Assembly: GCA_002104945.1 (NCBI GenBank)
Contig: MCFH01000087.1
Location: forward strand, 62,001 to 126,000
Direction: 5' to 3'
Origin: Piromyces finnis
Taxonomy: Eukaryota; Neocallimastigomycota; Neocallimastigomycetes; Neocallimastigales; Neocallimastigaceae
DNA: 64,000 bases
How positions within the stretch are numbered: position 1 is the stretch's first letter; every line of letters starts with the position of its first letter. Position numbers and translations under genes: made by a program. Positions 33,301-45,051 of this stretch are shown in pieces. The notes beneath the pieces were generated by a model. That model saw only the letters and a program-made list of their open reading frames with translations. It ran no database searches and had not been told where the DNA came from.

Positions 33301-34536
33301 TTGGTCTTCGAGTTCAGAAGTGGTAGAGCTAGCAGATTCTTTCCTTAAGCAATTTTCCTTACAGTATTCAGAATGATAGGAAACGTCCTTACTAGCAAAA
33401 TTGATTGTCGGATTGTGAAGGGCCAGCCAATCAGAGCCAAGAATACAACAGTAAGAAGGCAATTCTACGACGTAAAATTGTAACTGGCATGAGTGATTCA
33501 TGTGTTCCACAGTTATAGGCCAAGTCTGGCCGATAATCTTTTGGTGACCTCCGATACCTATAATTTGTGGGCATTTTACTTTGGTAATTATAGGGATCTC
33601 ATGGGCCTTAACAAAGGCGTGGTCTATCAAACAGAATTGTGAACCACTATCTAAGAGAACTTTAGTTCCGACAGATTTGTATGGAAGAACAACATCAACA
33701 TCGATAACAGTTTGAGGTAAAGAGGAGTTATCCGAAAGTCGAGTGGATTTTTCTTGTTCATTCAAAACATGGACCCCAGCATTATTAGTATGGTTTTCCT
33801 TTTTGGTTCTAATAGGGCATTCAGATAATCGGTGACCAGGTTTACCACAATATAAGCAGAGATTCTCTTTCATTCGGCGGCTACGTTCTTCACTTGAAAT
33901 GGGGCCAAAATTATTTTCCTTCTTGGGCTGAGTGGATTTACTTGTAGATCTTTCTGAGGAGCGGGATTGGAAGCTTTGTTTAGAACGGAAACTTCTATTG
34001 GATCTTCTGTTTATTTCCTCTTGGTGGCATGCCAATCTACTTCCTATACGACTGGCTATTGTTTGTAAGTTTATCAAGGTAGAAGGGCCAGGAAACATCT
34101 GAAGGATATGGGTGGCGATTCTATCGTCCAACCCATCAACAAAAGCATCCATCTTGGCTTGTTCATTCCAAGTGGATTCATCAGCATAGTAGTTAAATTC
34201 CTTGATATACTCTTGAGTATTGGATAGGCCATGTTGTTTGATCTTCTTGAGCTTTTGGTTGGCAGTATAGACCATATCCTGAAAACCAAAAGCAGCCTTC
34301 AGCTTTCCAACAAAGGCGCCATAATCCTGTAAGCAAGGATCATGGTTGTTAATCAAGGTAGCAGCCCAATTCATTGCATCCCCGTAGAGGCGACTAACGA
34401 CGTAGAAGACCTTTTCTCCATCGTCCCTTCCTATTTCAGGATGGATCATAAAGATCATGTCCATTTTGGCTAAGAATCCCTTCAGGTAGCGACGGTTGCC
34501 ATCAAAACCGTTCTTCAAATCAGCAGAGTTATCCAT
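30337..34536 (-). CDS. gag-pol: Gag-Pol polyprotein of element F with chromodomain
   Basis: 1399 residues in one frame. Gag with a CCHC knuckle [14 protein letters not shown] (about 228-242); protease with DSG (about 296); RT with YIDD (about 635); RNase H (ETDASS at about 776); integrase zinc finger ([12 protein letters not shown]) and the core acids in MDFITDL, LDQGSQF and TERVNS; C-terminal chromodomain (about 1342-1395, [13 protein letters not shown]...WKGYP..SWEPE). Clearly homologous to the E protein throughout, with the linker before RT shorter in F. The frame is open, and with matching LTRs the copy may be active. Confidence 0.95.
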
Positions 34537-34605
34537 AAAAAAAATTAGAAGTAAGCAAATAAACGAGGCACTGAGGTAGCGATCTTTTTCTTAGAGTGTT
34601 TTTAT
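34537..34605 (-). other. Leader and self-priming site of element F
   Basis: On the minus strand the first 11 bases after the 5' LTR, ATAAAAACACT (34605-34595), are the exact complement of the minus-strand AGTGTTTTTAT inside the LTR (34791-34781). A TATAAAAG box lies 37 bases upstream of that site (34828-34821). Eleven bases is also the length used by Tf1. Confidence 0.75.
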
Positions 34606-34987
34606 TGTAACGAAATATTATAATAATAAACACACACACTCTAATGTATCAAATATATGTATTTTTTTTTTAATAATGTTTATTTATTAAATTTATTATT
34701 ATAATACGACTAACTCGCTAGGTCAGTGTATTATCAAACTAAAGACGAAACAAAAAAAAACTAATTTTTATTAATTATTAATAAAAACACTAAAGAACTA
34801 TTTTATCTTTCTTATTCTCTCTTTTATACATGAAAATTATTTTTTTTTTTTTTTTTTTTTTAATACAATTTGATAAGTGAATTAATTACTTAATGATTGG
34901 TTATAAAAATATAATTATGAAATTTTCATTAATCTAACCTTAATGATTTTCTAGTCTAACCCTTATCATTAGATATACCTCATTACA
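34606..34987 (-). repeat. 5' LTR of element F
   Basis: 382 bp, TGTAACG...CATTACA on the plus strand, nearly identical to 29501-29881. Holds the TATA box and inferred RNA start described for the leader. Confidence 0.93.
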
Positions 34988-36023
34988 AAATTAAATAAAA
35001 GGTTAAAAGATAACTAGGTTAGAAAAAAAAAATGTTTTATTAAAATAATCTTAATTGATTTATAAATGAATAATTAAATTATGTATTATAGTTAAAATAA
35101 TTCCTTTTTATTTTATTTAAAGAATATATATAATAATAAGATTATTTAATAGTAATACTTATTAAGTATTAATAAGATAATAATCTTTACAAAGATTTAA
35201 TTCATAAAACTATTCTAAACTATTTATACTATTTGTAATTTTACATTTAATACTAAAATAACTTTTTAGTACATGATTATATTCATAATATATTTTATAA
35301 TACTAAGGCTAAACTTAAGACTTACTACTAATTATTAAAAATAACTATTGTTTATAATATTCATAATATTAATTATTTCTTAATTATAATATAATTCATT
35401 GAATATAATATTAATAATTATAATCCTCTAGTTCAAAGATTATAAATTATGTTGTTGAAATAATTATTATAAAATAAAGTTAATTAGTTCCGGAAAATAA
35501 TTTTAATTTAATTAAACAATAATTTTTTATACTTTGAGTGAATGATTTATGTTTGATATATCAGGGGTGATCATTCTCTGAATAAACAATTAATCATTGC
35601 TAACAAAATATCTTTAAATTGGAATATCTCGTGAACCAGCAGAGATATTGACCTGATTTTAAGATATGTTGTTTGTCTCGAGCGTGGCTTTCTAACGAAC
35701 TTAATTATAACCAAAACATTTTTATTCAAAAATCGTCATTCGTTGAGGAGATACGCGTGTTTTTTCTTATTCCATTTTAACGATAAGGGTTAAAGTTATT
35801 TATTATAAAAATTATTAAGGGTTAAGGTCATATTTTAACCTTTTCTAAATTTTTAAATATTTCTTAATAAAATTTTATAATTTATTTGAAAATAAAATAT
35901 TTGTTGATTTTGAATTTTCATAAGTGATTTCACAATTCCAAGTGATCTTGAAATTGTAATTTCACTAGTATTCGTGACAAAATCCTAAAATTCTAGCTAA
36001 TTCAACTATTTATGTTCATTCCT
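34988..36023. other. AT-rich intergenic stretch, no gene seen
   Basis: No long open frame. A somewhat less AT-rich patch at about 35560-35770 (around ATATCTCGTGAACCAGCAG and GTCTCGAGCGTGGC) is unlike its surroundings and may be the remnant of an old element, but I do not recognise it. Confidence 0.4.
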
Positions 36024-36576
36024 TAACAACGAATCTATTAGATAATTAATATTGTCTTAATGGTTAGTATTTAAGACATTAATATGGATCACTCGGGTTC
36101 GACTCACACCTTGATCCGAAATCTATTTTAGATTATTTGTTTAACAATTTAATTTACGACTCATAGAAACTTATAGAACTTATTCGAAAAAGAATAAGTT
36201 CGAATATTCGAAAAATCAAATATTTTTTGTAATTTTATCACGGGATTCATTTTATGCAATTTTTAATTAATTTAAAGAACAATCTAGAAAGATAATTAAA
36301 ATTTTTGATTTAGCCACATCAGATTTAGAAAAAGTATAAATAGAAGTGGTTTGAATCGAAAATTAAAAAAATTGTGTTTTTATTAACTATTAACTTTTAA
36401 CTTTTAAATTTTAAAAAAAAAAAAAAAAAATATTTATTATTAAAAAATAATTTAAATAAAAAATAATTAAAAATTTTAATAAATAAAATTAATTGACTTA
36501 TTGGGATCAAAATTATTATCTATATAAAGTTTATTAATTACCACATTATTAAATACTTATATAGATACGCGTTACA
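36024..36576 (+). repeat. Old solo LTR related to element E
   Basis: Starts AACAACGAATC like the E LTR (TGTAACGAATC) and ends GTTACA. In the same order it has an A-box-like TAATGGTTAGTA (36058-36069), a B-box-like GTTCGACTC (36097-36105) exactly 27 bases later, a TATA box (TATAAATA, 36335-36342) and GTGTTTTTATTAAC (from 36374). The rest is too diverged to align by eye. Confidence 0.6.
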
Positions 36577-37279
36577 ATATCAAAAACTTATATATTTATT
36601 TATTATTATTTATGAATATTTTTATCAGCTACCACTAAGTCGTATCTTAGGGGAGGAAATCTTGATAAATAATAATTATAAATATATTATAAACTTGATA
36701 TTAGTAGAATATTTTATTATAAAAATAATTATTAAATAATTTTATATAGTTTATTATAAAAATATAATTTACATGAAATCAAATATTTTATAAATTTATA
36801 TATTTGATTGGGTTAAATTATAAAAATCATTTTTAATATAAAGAATAATAATATTTTTTAGTACAAAATAAGAAGACTTAGATTATTAATAAGTAAAAAT
36901 TTTAATAATAGTTAATATAATTAATTAAATAATACATAATAATATTTAAAAGACAAAAATAAGTTTTTATATAATAAAAATTATTGTTAAAAAAAAAGTG
37001 TAAAAACAATAAATAAAAGAAAATATAAAAACGAAATTAAACTTGTCTAATTTGTAATTATTGTGTTAATAATAAATAATATTTTATAGAATAAATCTGG
37101 TGCTATTATTCTATATTAATATTATTAAAATAATAAAACTATTAAAATTATAAAACAAATTAAATTTATTAAATAAAACTAGTAGATATTATTAAAGCTC
37201 GTACAATAACTGTCGAGATAAAACAATATAACAGAAGAAGTAGTTAAAAAGTTGTAATATAACTACCAATCAGTTATCA
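36577..37279 (+). mobile_element. Truncated 3' end of an A-family element
   Basis: 36577-36662 repeats the last internal bases of element A including its polypurine tract (AGGGGAGGAAATCT). 36663-37279 is a 617-bp LTR (TGATAA...TTATCA) with scattered substitutions and small indels compared with A. It is therefore an older, 5'-deleted copy. Confidence 0.85.
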
Positions 37280-37902
37280 ATAATTTCTTGGAAAAGGTAC
37301 AAAACCTTTATACGTTACAACAATTTTTATTTTTATATTTAATTTTGGTGTTATTGTAATAGAATAGATATCCTAATCTATTCTTTTAGTGTTAATATTA
37401 CAGAAATCAAGAGTTATTATTATATAAATTTATTAATAAATAAAGTATTAATTATTTTAAAAAGTAATGTTTATTTAACGTGTGTTTTTATATTTAAGTG
37501 TTAATATTTAATATTTTTGTTTATTAGTATTTTTATATAATAAATTCGAAATTAATGTTTTATTTTCTTTCTCAAATTAGTAATAGTTAATTATTTAACT
37601 ATTATTAATTTGTAGAAGAAGTTATTTATAATTTATTTATAAGTAACTTCTTACATTTTGATACATGATAAAATTATATAGTTAAAAATATTAAACTTAT
37701 ATAGTTGAATTAAGGGTTAGGAATTATTTAATAGCTTAATTAGTTATTAACTAACCAATAAAATATTATAAAAATTTCATATAAAAGTAACAAAGAATAA
37801 CTTTTATTTAAAAGAGAGAGTTCTTTTATAAAATATAATTAATTATTGAGAATTTTTATAGTTATTTTAACTTAAATATTTTTATATTAAATATGAGAAA
37901 AC
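37280..37902. other. AT-rich intergenic stretch, no gene seen
   Basis: No open frame of note and no repeat recognised. Confidence 0.5.
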
Positions 37903-38235
37903 AAAACTATCTGACTAATCAACATATAAAGGAATAAAAGAACAAAGAATAAGTAATAAACTAGGATAACAAAATGTCTATGAAAAATATTCAAAATCAG
38001 TATTTAATACTACCGAATCAAACAATATTAAGTTAAATATTATGTTATAAAGATTATAAAAAAAAACTATTATCTAATATAAGTTGTAGGTGTATGAGAA
38101 ATATGATATAACAACTAACATTCAGATTATCAACTCTACTCGCTCAGTAACATGAGCATTAGTAGGGCCCCTTAAGAAGCTTCATTTATTAAATAAATGA
38201 AGGTACGTTCCCAATAGGGAAGGTTATATATGATA
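37903..38235 (-). mobile_element. LINE family-2 5' leader fragment
   Basis: Matches with differences the 5' leader at 45630-46050 and the reverse of 62860-63290, including the stretch that reads CTATCTGACTAATCAACATA and part of one 5' repeat unit (CTCAGTAACATGAGCAT). No coding part remains. Confidence 0.7.
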
Positions 38236-38535
38236 AGTATCTAATATTTTTGTTTTTAAAATATATTTTATTTTAATAATTTTTTTTACATTTATTTCAT
38301 ATTTATAGCAAATTTATTACATTATTATGCTACATCATTTCATTACATTATATAAATACTTTATATTACATTATAATTTATAATGTATTATATGATTTTT
38401 GTAATGCTAACAATTATTATAATTATTATTATTTTTATTTATATATATAATAGAATCACTTTTAAACCAAAACATTATAAATATATAAATATATAAATTG
38501 TATTATTTCATATTTTTGTTTAAAAATTTTCCATT
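38236..38535. other. AT-rich stretch downstream of VPS53
   Basis: The 3' flank of VPS53 on the minus strand. Very AT-rich; it probably holds the VPS53 polyadenylation region, but no definite signal stands out. Confidence 0.4.
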
Positions 38536-41500
38536 TTATTTTATGTTTGAATCCCTTTTTATCCATTTTGTGAATTTTTCATTCATCATCATTAATTTAT
38601 TTGATGTTGGGCTAGAGGTACTTGAACTAAAACCTGATTTTTTATTTCCAAATAATTTATTTGATGTAGTACTTATACTACTAATAGTACTATTTCTACG
38701 ATATTGTTTTAAATCATCTTCATTATTTATTTGTATTACTATATTTAAATTACTATTTAACTTATCACTTGATGTTGAAGATTTTGTAGTTGTATATGGA
38801 GCTGGGGAAGAAAAAGAAGTTGTACGATGTTTTGAAATTACTGGTGACGTATGATATGAAAAATTAACATTATCCTTAATCATATAACTATTACCACTAC
38901 TCCTACGAATACTTCCAATTGTTGGATTAGTATACGTTGTATTAAGAGTATTTGCGGACATGGGTCCATTTTCTGATAAAGATTTGTCTGTATCTGACTT
39001 ATTAATTAAAAGATGTTTTGGTATAAATGTATTAGCAAAAGTATATGATGCTGAAGACAAAGAATTAGAAAATTGATTTGGTGTCTGACCCACAATATTT
39101 GATATAATATTTATAGCACTCGTTTTTGTCGATGAATTAAAGTTAGAATTTGTCTTAAGAAAAAATTGTGTATCATCATTATTATCTTTATTTTTAGCAC
39201 TCTTAAGTATGCAACTTTTTTCAAATTTATCAAGTATAGGCTGTTGTTCTGAACGCTTTAATCCTTTTAATTCTAAAATTTTTTGTAAATTATTATAATT
39301 GCTATTTTCAGCATATAATAATTCATAATTTGATAATAATACATCAAGAGTATCAATAGGAATCATAATAACCTTTAAAAGTGATTCGATTTTATTTACG
39401 CCATTATTTAAAATTTTCATGAATCTTTAAATAATATACAATTATAATTATATGATTATTAGTAATATTATTTTTATATATATTAATACTTGATATATAA
39501 GAATTTAAATATAATACTTACGAAGTTGAGAAGGTTTGTTTAAAATCTTTTTCTTTATTTAAATTTGGTATTTTTTGAATAATACTCTTCAATGCTAATA
39601 TATCTAATAACAACTATTTATAATACAAGAATTACTACAAATTATATTTATTTTTGAATAATAATAAATAAATAAATAAAAACTATTTTTAATTTATTTG
39701 TTTTAATAATTTTAATACCTGCTCTGCTCCAATTGTAGAAATTGGTTTACATTTATATATATTATTTAAATATTCAATTAAAAAGGATCTATAAAATATT
39801 TTATAAAAGATATTATAATACAATTAGTTTCCATTAATAATTATAATAATAATTCTTATAAATATTTACTCTGTAAATTTATCTATAAAAACTTTAAAGT
39901 AACTATTATTATTAATATTTTTTTGAATAGTTTGAATATACTTAAATATATTATTTCCTATATCTGTTACATAAATAGATTGATCACCAACTGATTCAAT
40001 GGATGACCAATTAATCTTTGTCATAGCTACCATACATGATTCAATTAACAGATCTAAACTTCTTACTAAAGATTTTATTGATGAAGTTATTGTACTATTG
40101 TGTTTGTATAAAAATAAAAAATAAAAAATTAAAAATAAATAAAAAAAAAAAAAAAAGAAAAAGAAAAAAGAAAATTAATAATAAATATATAAAACCTTTA
40201 TATGTATATATATAATAGAATGCAATAAAATACAATAAAATATAATATTTTTAAATATAATATAAAAAATAAACATTAAATACTTCATAAAAGAGTCTTC
40301 TTGATTTGAAAAATCGATTCTATCCTTATATTTAATATCTATTAGCTCAGTGATTTTTAATTGAAGCTTTGAATAATATTAGTTAATTTTTTTTTAAAAA
40401 AAAAAAAAGATTTTTTTATTTATTGTTTTTTTAAATATTTATAATCAAACTTTTATATTTATATATATATATTACCTGAGACGTTGTAGAATAACAATAA
40501 TCAGATGTATTTAATATTAATGTACATATTCTAAGTTCACTTTCTACTGCTACTTTTCTGTCATCTCTTATATTTTTAATCAAATGTTAATATTTTTAAT
40601 TGCTAAACAATTATTTAATATAACTCATAAAAATTACATAAAATACTTACTTTGGTAGTTTACTTGCCATAAAATTTGAATAACTCAATAAATACTTTCC
40701 AAAAATTTTATACAAATCAAATAATGGTTTTGAATTACTCATTTTTGATAACTGATTTAATGCTTCGCGATAATATATATACAGTTCTGTTCCAGAAGAT
40801 AATAGTAATACCGACTGATCATCTTCAAGAATTGGCTTTAATCGATATGTATTTATCATTAATTCTATTGACCTTTATATTTATAGATTTTTAAAATAGG
40901 TATTAAATTAATATATTATTAATACTATTTCAACTTTTAATTGCTAAATTTCTATTTACGTACTTTTCTTGATCATTAGTATATATATGTAAAAAATCCT
41001 CAAAACATGATGATATTGATCCCTTAAATGAATAATTAATTTGAGTTGCACTATTTATTTTATTCTTAATAAATTAAAATAAAATCGAATGATCAATTAT
41101 AAATTAAATTAAATAATAGATCTAAACATATTAAATATCAAATATTTTATAAATTAATTTACTTTATCATTAAAACGTTTTTCTAACTTCATCTCAAAAT
41201 TATTAGTATATTGAATAATTTGTAATAATATTTGGGAGCTTAATTCATTTGATTTTTTTAATGATTTTATTAATCCTTCCCTATTATTTAATAATAAAAA
41301 ATGATGAAAGTATATAAGAATGTTAATTCTATAAATTAAATATATATATTGAAAAAAAAATAATTCCTAATTTATATTACTTTGTAATATCACAAAACTT
41401 TATGCATAAATATTTTCCAACTTCCCATTCTTTTGGGAAAATTTTTGAACGTTCTTCATCAAAACGTTTTAAATTTTGTTTTAACCAAGAATATCTTTGG

Positions 41501-43069
41501 GTAATGTTTTCTACTGATGTAATCTTCAATTTATTTTATTTATTCAAGATTTTATCAATAAATAAGAATTTAATAATAATAATATTTATAAATTAATCTA
41601 CCTCATCATTTGCTCTAAATATACTTTCATATTCTTGTAATTGTTGTTTGCAGTACCACTCTATTAGTTCGGTTCTAAAATATATTATATTAATAAAATA
41701 ATAGCTTACTATTCTATTTCTCCTTTAAATTATATTTTTAAAAAATAAAAAGTACTTTTCATTATTATTCATTTTTTCAATAACTAGACAAGCATCGCTT
41801 AAATGAATTATATCGACATTTACTATATCTTCCTGAGTAAAACTAATAGCAACAAAAAAATAATAGTAAATAAATAAAATATTTAATAGTACAATAATTT
41901 ATTATAGTTATTAATATTTATTATTTATGCATTTACTTATACTAACCATGCTTCAAACTCATTGAAAATTTGTCGTTTAAGAGTTGTTTGTATTGAATTA
42001 ATATCAACATACAATGCATCAATTTGTAAAATACTTCTATATGTTGAAAAATGAATTAATAATTCATATATAACCTTGTTTATAAAATAATAAAACAAAA
42101 ACAATTTTATAATAAAATCAGCATTTCTATATATTATTATATTACATTATTTTTTTATTATTGTTTTCTACATACTTCTAATAATTGTGCTGTTTCTTTA
42201 TATTGTTTTGTTGGTATCATGTTTTTTAATTGTGTAATTGCTAATCCTATTAAAAAATATTAATTTTAATAACGATAATAGCAATAATAAAATAGCATAA
42301 TAAAATAAAATAAAAAATCATTAAATTTTATTTTTATGTATTTAATAATATATATAAATATAAAGCAATATATTAAGTTACCAAACATTTGTAATCTCTT
42401 AATAACCGTTATTGAAGAAGTCAAATGGGTTTTAGCATAATCTAATGATTTTATATCCTTTGTAATATCTTGCACTAATCTCTCTGAATTGCTTGCTTTT
42501 AACTTTATACTCTGTAATCTCTTATATAATTGCTATTTATAATTAATATAATATTTTAATCATTTTTTAATTTATTTATTAAACTTTCAATGGTAATCTT
42601 TTTAAAATAAACTATAATAATTTTACAGTAATTGTTTTTTTCGTTTCTTCTAATTTTTGAAAAGCTTGCTGTCCTGCATCAGTTTGTGTTCTTAACAATT
42701 CTCGAATATTCTTATCTAATTGATTTATTTTATTCTTTAAATCTGCTAATACAATATCAATTGTGGCCAATGATTGTTCTTTTATGTTTTTTATAATTAC
42801 ATTTGATATTTATAAATTATAAGTAGTAATTAAGATTTAACAATTTATTTTTATTATGTTTTTTAAAAATAAAGAATAAGTTTTAAAACTTTACTACTTT
42901 ATTATAAAACATATATTTCAATTATTTATAACATTTAAATTTAAAATTTACCATGAGGAAAAATTTTATTTATATATGAAATAACATCAAAATCTTGTTC
43001 ACTTAAAAGATCATTTTCTTTTATCTCATTAGAAAATAATTTATTATCCTTACTATCATTGTTCATCAT
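38536..43069 (-). CDS. VPS53: VPS53, GARP complex subunit, 17 exons
   Basis: Vps53 is a subunit of the GARP tethering complex, which captures endosome-derived vesicles at the trans-Golgi. Family motifs follow in order: DFDVISYINKIFPHEQSL at the N-terminus, TKDIKSLDYAKTHLTSSI, QRYSWLKQNL, FPKEWEVGKY, CKPISTIGAEQLLLD and LELKGLKRSEQQ near the C-terminus. My model has 17 exons with GT-AG introns: 43069-42952, 42778-42627, 42532-42382, 42246-42176, 42074-41947, 41842-41756, 41674-41602, 41523-41381, 41280-41163, 41064-40964, 40872-40651, 40566-40476, 40366-40284, 40094-39870, 39788-39719, 39613-39522, 39424-38536. It gives 937 residues in frame throughout. The start has two ATGs in tandem (43069 and 43066). 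A serine/asparagine-rich tail of about 190 residues follows the conserved end. Exon 5/6 joining is the least certain. Confidence 0.9.
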
Positions 43070-43343
43070 TTCAGAACTATTTATTTTTTATTTATTTACT
43101 TATTTATTTACTTTACTTTAAAATTCTATATTAACATAACTTCTAGTTTGGTTTTGTTCTTTTTTTTTAAAAAAAAATAATTGTTATTTTAAGTTGGTTT
43201 TATTAATAAAGTCTATTTATAATAAATATAAAATAGGTAATTACGATAAATTAATTACAATTTACAAAATTTATATACTATAATAAGTGGCTGATAATAT
43301 TAATAAAATTTTTATACATGAATATTATTAGAACATGTGTTTC
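43070..43343. other. VPS53 upstream region
   Basis: AT-rich sequence with a T/A-run pair (about 43161-43180). It must hold the VPS53 promoter; no clear site can be assigned. Confidence 0.35.
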
Positions 43344-43626
43344 TGATATATATTTCTTTTATGTAGTAATTTAATATTAGTTTATTTATAATTTATTATA
43401 TTAGGTGAGAAATATTTTATTATTATAATTAATTCTTCTTTCTAATTATTAGAAAAAGACTATATTATAAACTTTATTAATAAGTAAAATGTAGTTAACA
43501 TAATGTAATGTATTGATAATGTATGTACTTTAGCATAAGCCATAAATTTAGTATAAATATAAAAACATAGTTGTTAATTAAATCTTTGTAATGAAGTATT
43601 AATAAATCATAATAAAGTAAATATCA
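43344..43626 (-). repeat. Degraded solo LTR related to element B
   Basis: Starts TGATATA and for ~130 bases matches the reverse complement of the B LTR end (GTAGTAATTTAATATTAGTT and beyond), with substitutions. It then diverges and ends AATATCA at 43626. No target duplication is visible. Confidence 0.65.
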
Positions 43627-43634
43627 ACATCAAT

Positions 43635-43799
43635 CTCAAGAGACTTTTGGTGGCCAAGATTTCATTCAGATGTTAAATCCTTTATTAAATCTTGCGTGAC
43701 TTGTTACAAATCCAAAGTCCCCAGACATAAGCCTTAAGGATTGCTATCCCCTTTGTACACTCCTAATAGGCCTTGGTCTGATATTTCTATCGACTTTAA
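43635..43799 (+). pseudogene. Fragment of a chromodomain-type gypsy integrase
   Basis: Translates as RDFWWPRFHSDVKSF, KSCVTCYKSK and WSDISIDF with an internal stop, matching the zinc finger to first catalytic region of the E and F integrases (RDFWWPSISIDVKNY). Only about 55 codons remain. Confidence 0.8.
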
Positions 43800-43968
43800 G
43801 CATTAATTCCATCAAGTAATAATTCTAATAATGCTACAGATAATAATTCTTCTGGTAATACCACTTCAGATAATGATGCTCATGGTTTAAATTTTATTCT
43901 TAAATTATTCAACCGTATTTGGGATGGTGACTTCCCCAGCTCATGGAATGAATCCAGTATTGTAACTG
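43800..43968 (+). pseudogene. Family-1 LINE reverse transcriptase fragment
   Basis: Translates as ALIPSSNNSNNATDNN through WNESSIV, nearly the same as the RT region in the two full LINE copies but on the plus strand. It is joined on the left to an integrase fragment and on the right, in opposite orientation, to a family-2 endonuclease fragment, so the junctions are rearrangement points. Confidence 0.85.
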
Positions 43969-44672
43969 AAATGATGTACTTATATAGAAGAGGTTCAGGA
44001 GTAAAGGAACAAGAGTTATGAACACCAATGTAAAGTCCTCTCATACCTGGAACTTTAGGATTAGCACGTCTATGTACTGGCTTATAGTTTGGTAGGCATG
44101 AGGAGGAAATTGCATTACCACAGAGGAATTGGCTGTTACCTACTTCTTGAAGACAGACACATACAGGTTTGAAAACAGAGATGAAGTATAAAACACCATC
44201 CTTTTTCTCAGGGTTCCAACCATTGATGTTCCAACAAGTACATAAGTTGAAAAAGGAAGCATTAGAGCTTAAATGATTAAAATAGAAATCGTTAGAGTGG
44301 ACCAGTAGTGGATTTGATAGATCGTTTGTTTTTGTATGATCTATTGTTTTTGAGCTTATCAATGAATTTCCAAGATATTTTACTAGAGATTGGGAGTTTT
44401 TTAGAAAGTGAGTGTATAAGTAACATGGCTTTAAGCGGACATTTTCCATTGACTTTTAGAATGAAATAGGTACCGAGTGATTGTGAATATTTTTTGGTGA
44501 GGGATTGAAGAATATCATTGAAAGGTTGAATGTCCTTTAAAAGAAATTCCATTAGTCGTTGTTTTGACCATGAACTAAGATCATGGATAAAATTAGGTAT
44601 GATTTATTGGAGTTAGATCCGAGGAAACGAAGACCACGACGTAAGGTAGGTACAGTACAATTGGTATTGTTC
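43969..44672 (-). pseudogene. Endonuclease part of family-2 LINE, frameshifted
   Basis: An ATG near 44672 opens a frame containing LRRGLRFLGSNS, like IRRGTRSYG at the start of family-1 ORF1, but it stops after 40 codons. The following frames (44552-44292, then 44449 leftwards) continue the homology: FILKVNGKCPLKA corresponds to FFLVKVHGSSKDC, and CTCWNINGWNPEKKD with CLQEVGN are endonuclease motifs. At least two frameshifts break it, and it ends at the rearrangement point after LYKYIIS. The active endonuclease would nick target DNA for LINE insertion; this copy cannot. Confidence 0.75.
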
Positions 44673-44859
44673 ATTTTTGAAAGAACTTATTATGACAATA
44701 GATATTAATAAATTGAAGTATTGATATATCGATATAAATAAGATAATGAAATAAAAAATATTTAGTAAAATAAAAATAATAATAGCAAAGACGGATATAT
44801 TATATAGCTAGTGGATTATTTGTCAAACAATATTTTAAATTTTATAACTGGAAAAGTGG

Positions 44860-45051
44860 CTAAGTTATTGAAAAACTTAGTTCTAGCTCTACTGAAGATT
44901 TTGAATGGGAAAATAAATTTTGAATATCTATCACTTTGAATTTCTGTGTTATAACTGTATTTTGAAAGTTCTTTATATTTATAAGATTTGTATAATTTGT
45001 TGGATGATTATTGTATTGTGTTGATTCTGATTGTTGAATTTGAACATTCAT
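44860..45051 (-). CDS. Short conserved frame in family-2 LINE leader
   Basis: 63 residues, opening MNVQIQQSESTQYNNHPTNY. The plus-strand relative at 63855 opens MNVQFQQSESTQYNNHP, so the frame survives in two copies that differ at several bases. It lies about 190 bases upstream of the endonuclease frame. No domain recognised. It could be a small first ORF or an upstream regulatory frame. Confidence 0.4.
   Translation of the reverse strand: MNVQIQQSESTQYNNHPTNYTNLINIKNFQNTVITQKFKVIDIQNLFSHSKSSVELELSFSIT

Larger units (their letters stand above)
29501..34987 (-). mobile_element. Element F: chromodomain Ty3/gypsy retrotransposon
   Basis: LTRs at 29501-29881 (3') and 34606-34987 (5') are almost identical, and AAATT lies on both sides (29496-29500, 34988-34992), a perfect 5-bp target duplication. 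It has one gag-pol frame on the minus strand and a self-priming type site. A tRNA-derived SINE-like insert sits in the 3' region between T-runs. It is a sister family of E, not the same family, because the LTRs differ. Confidence 0.95.
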
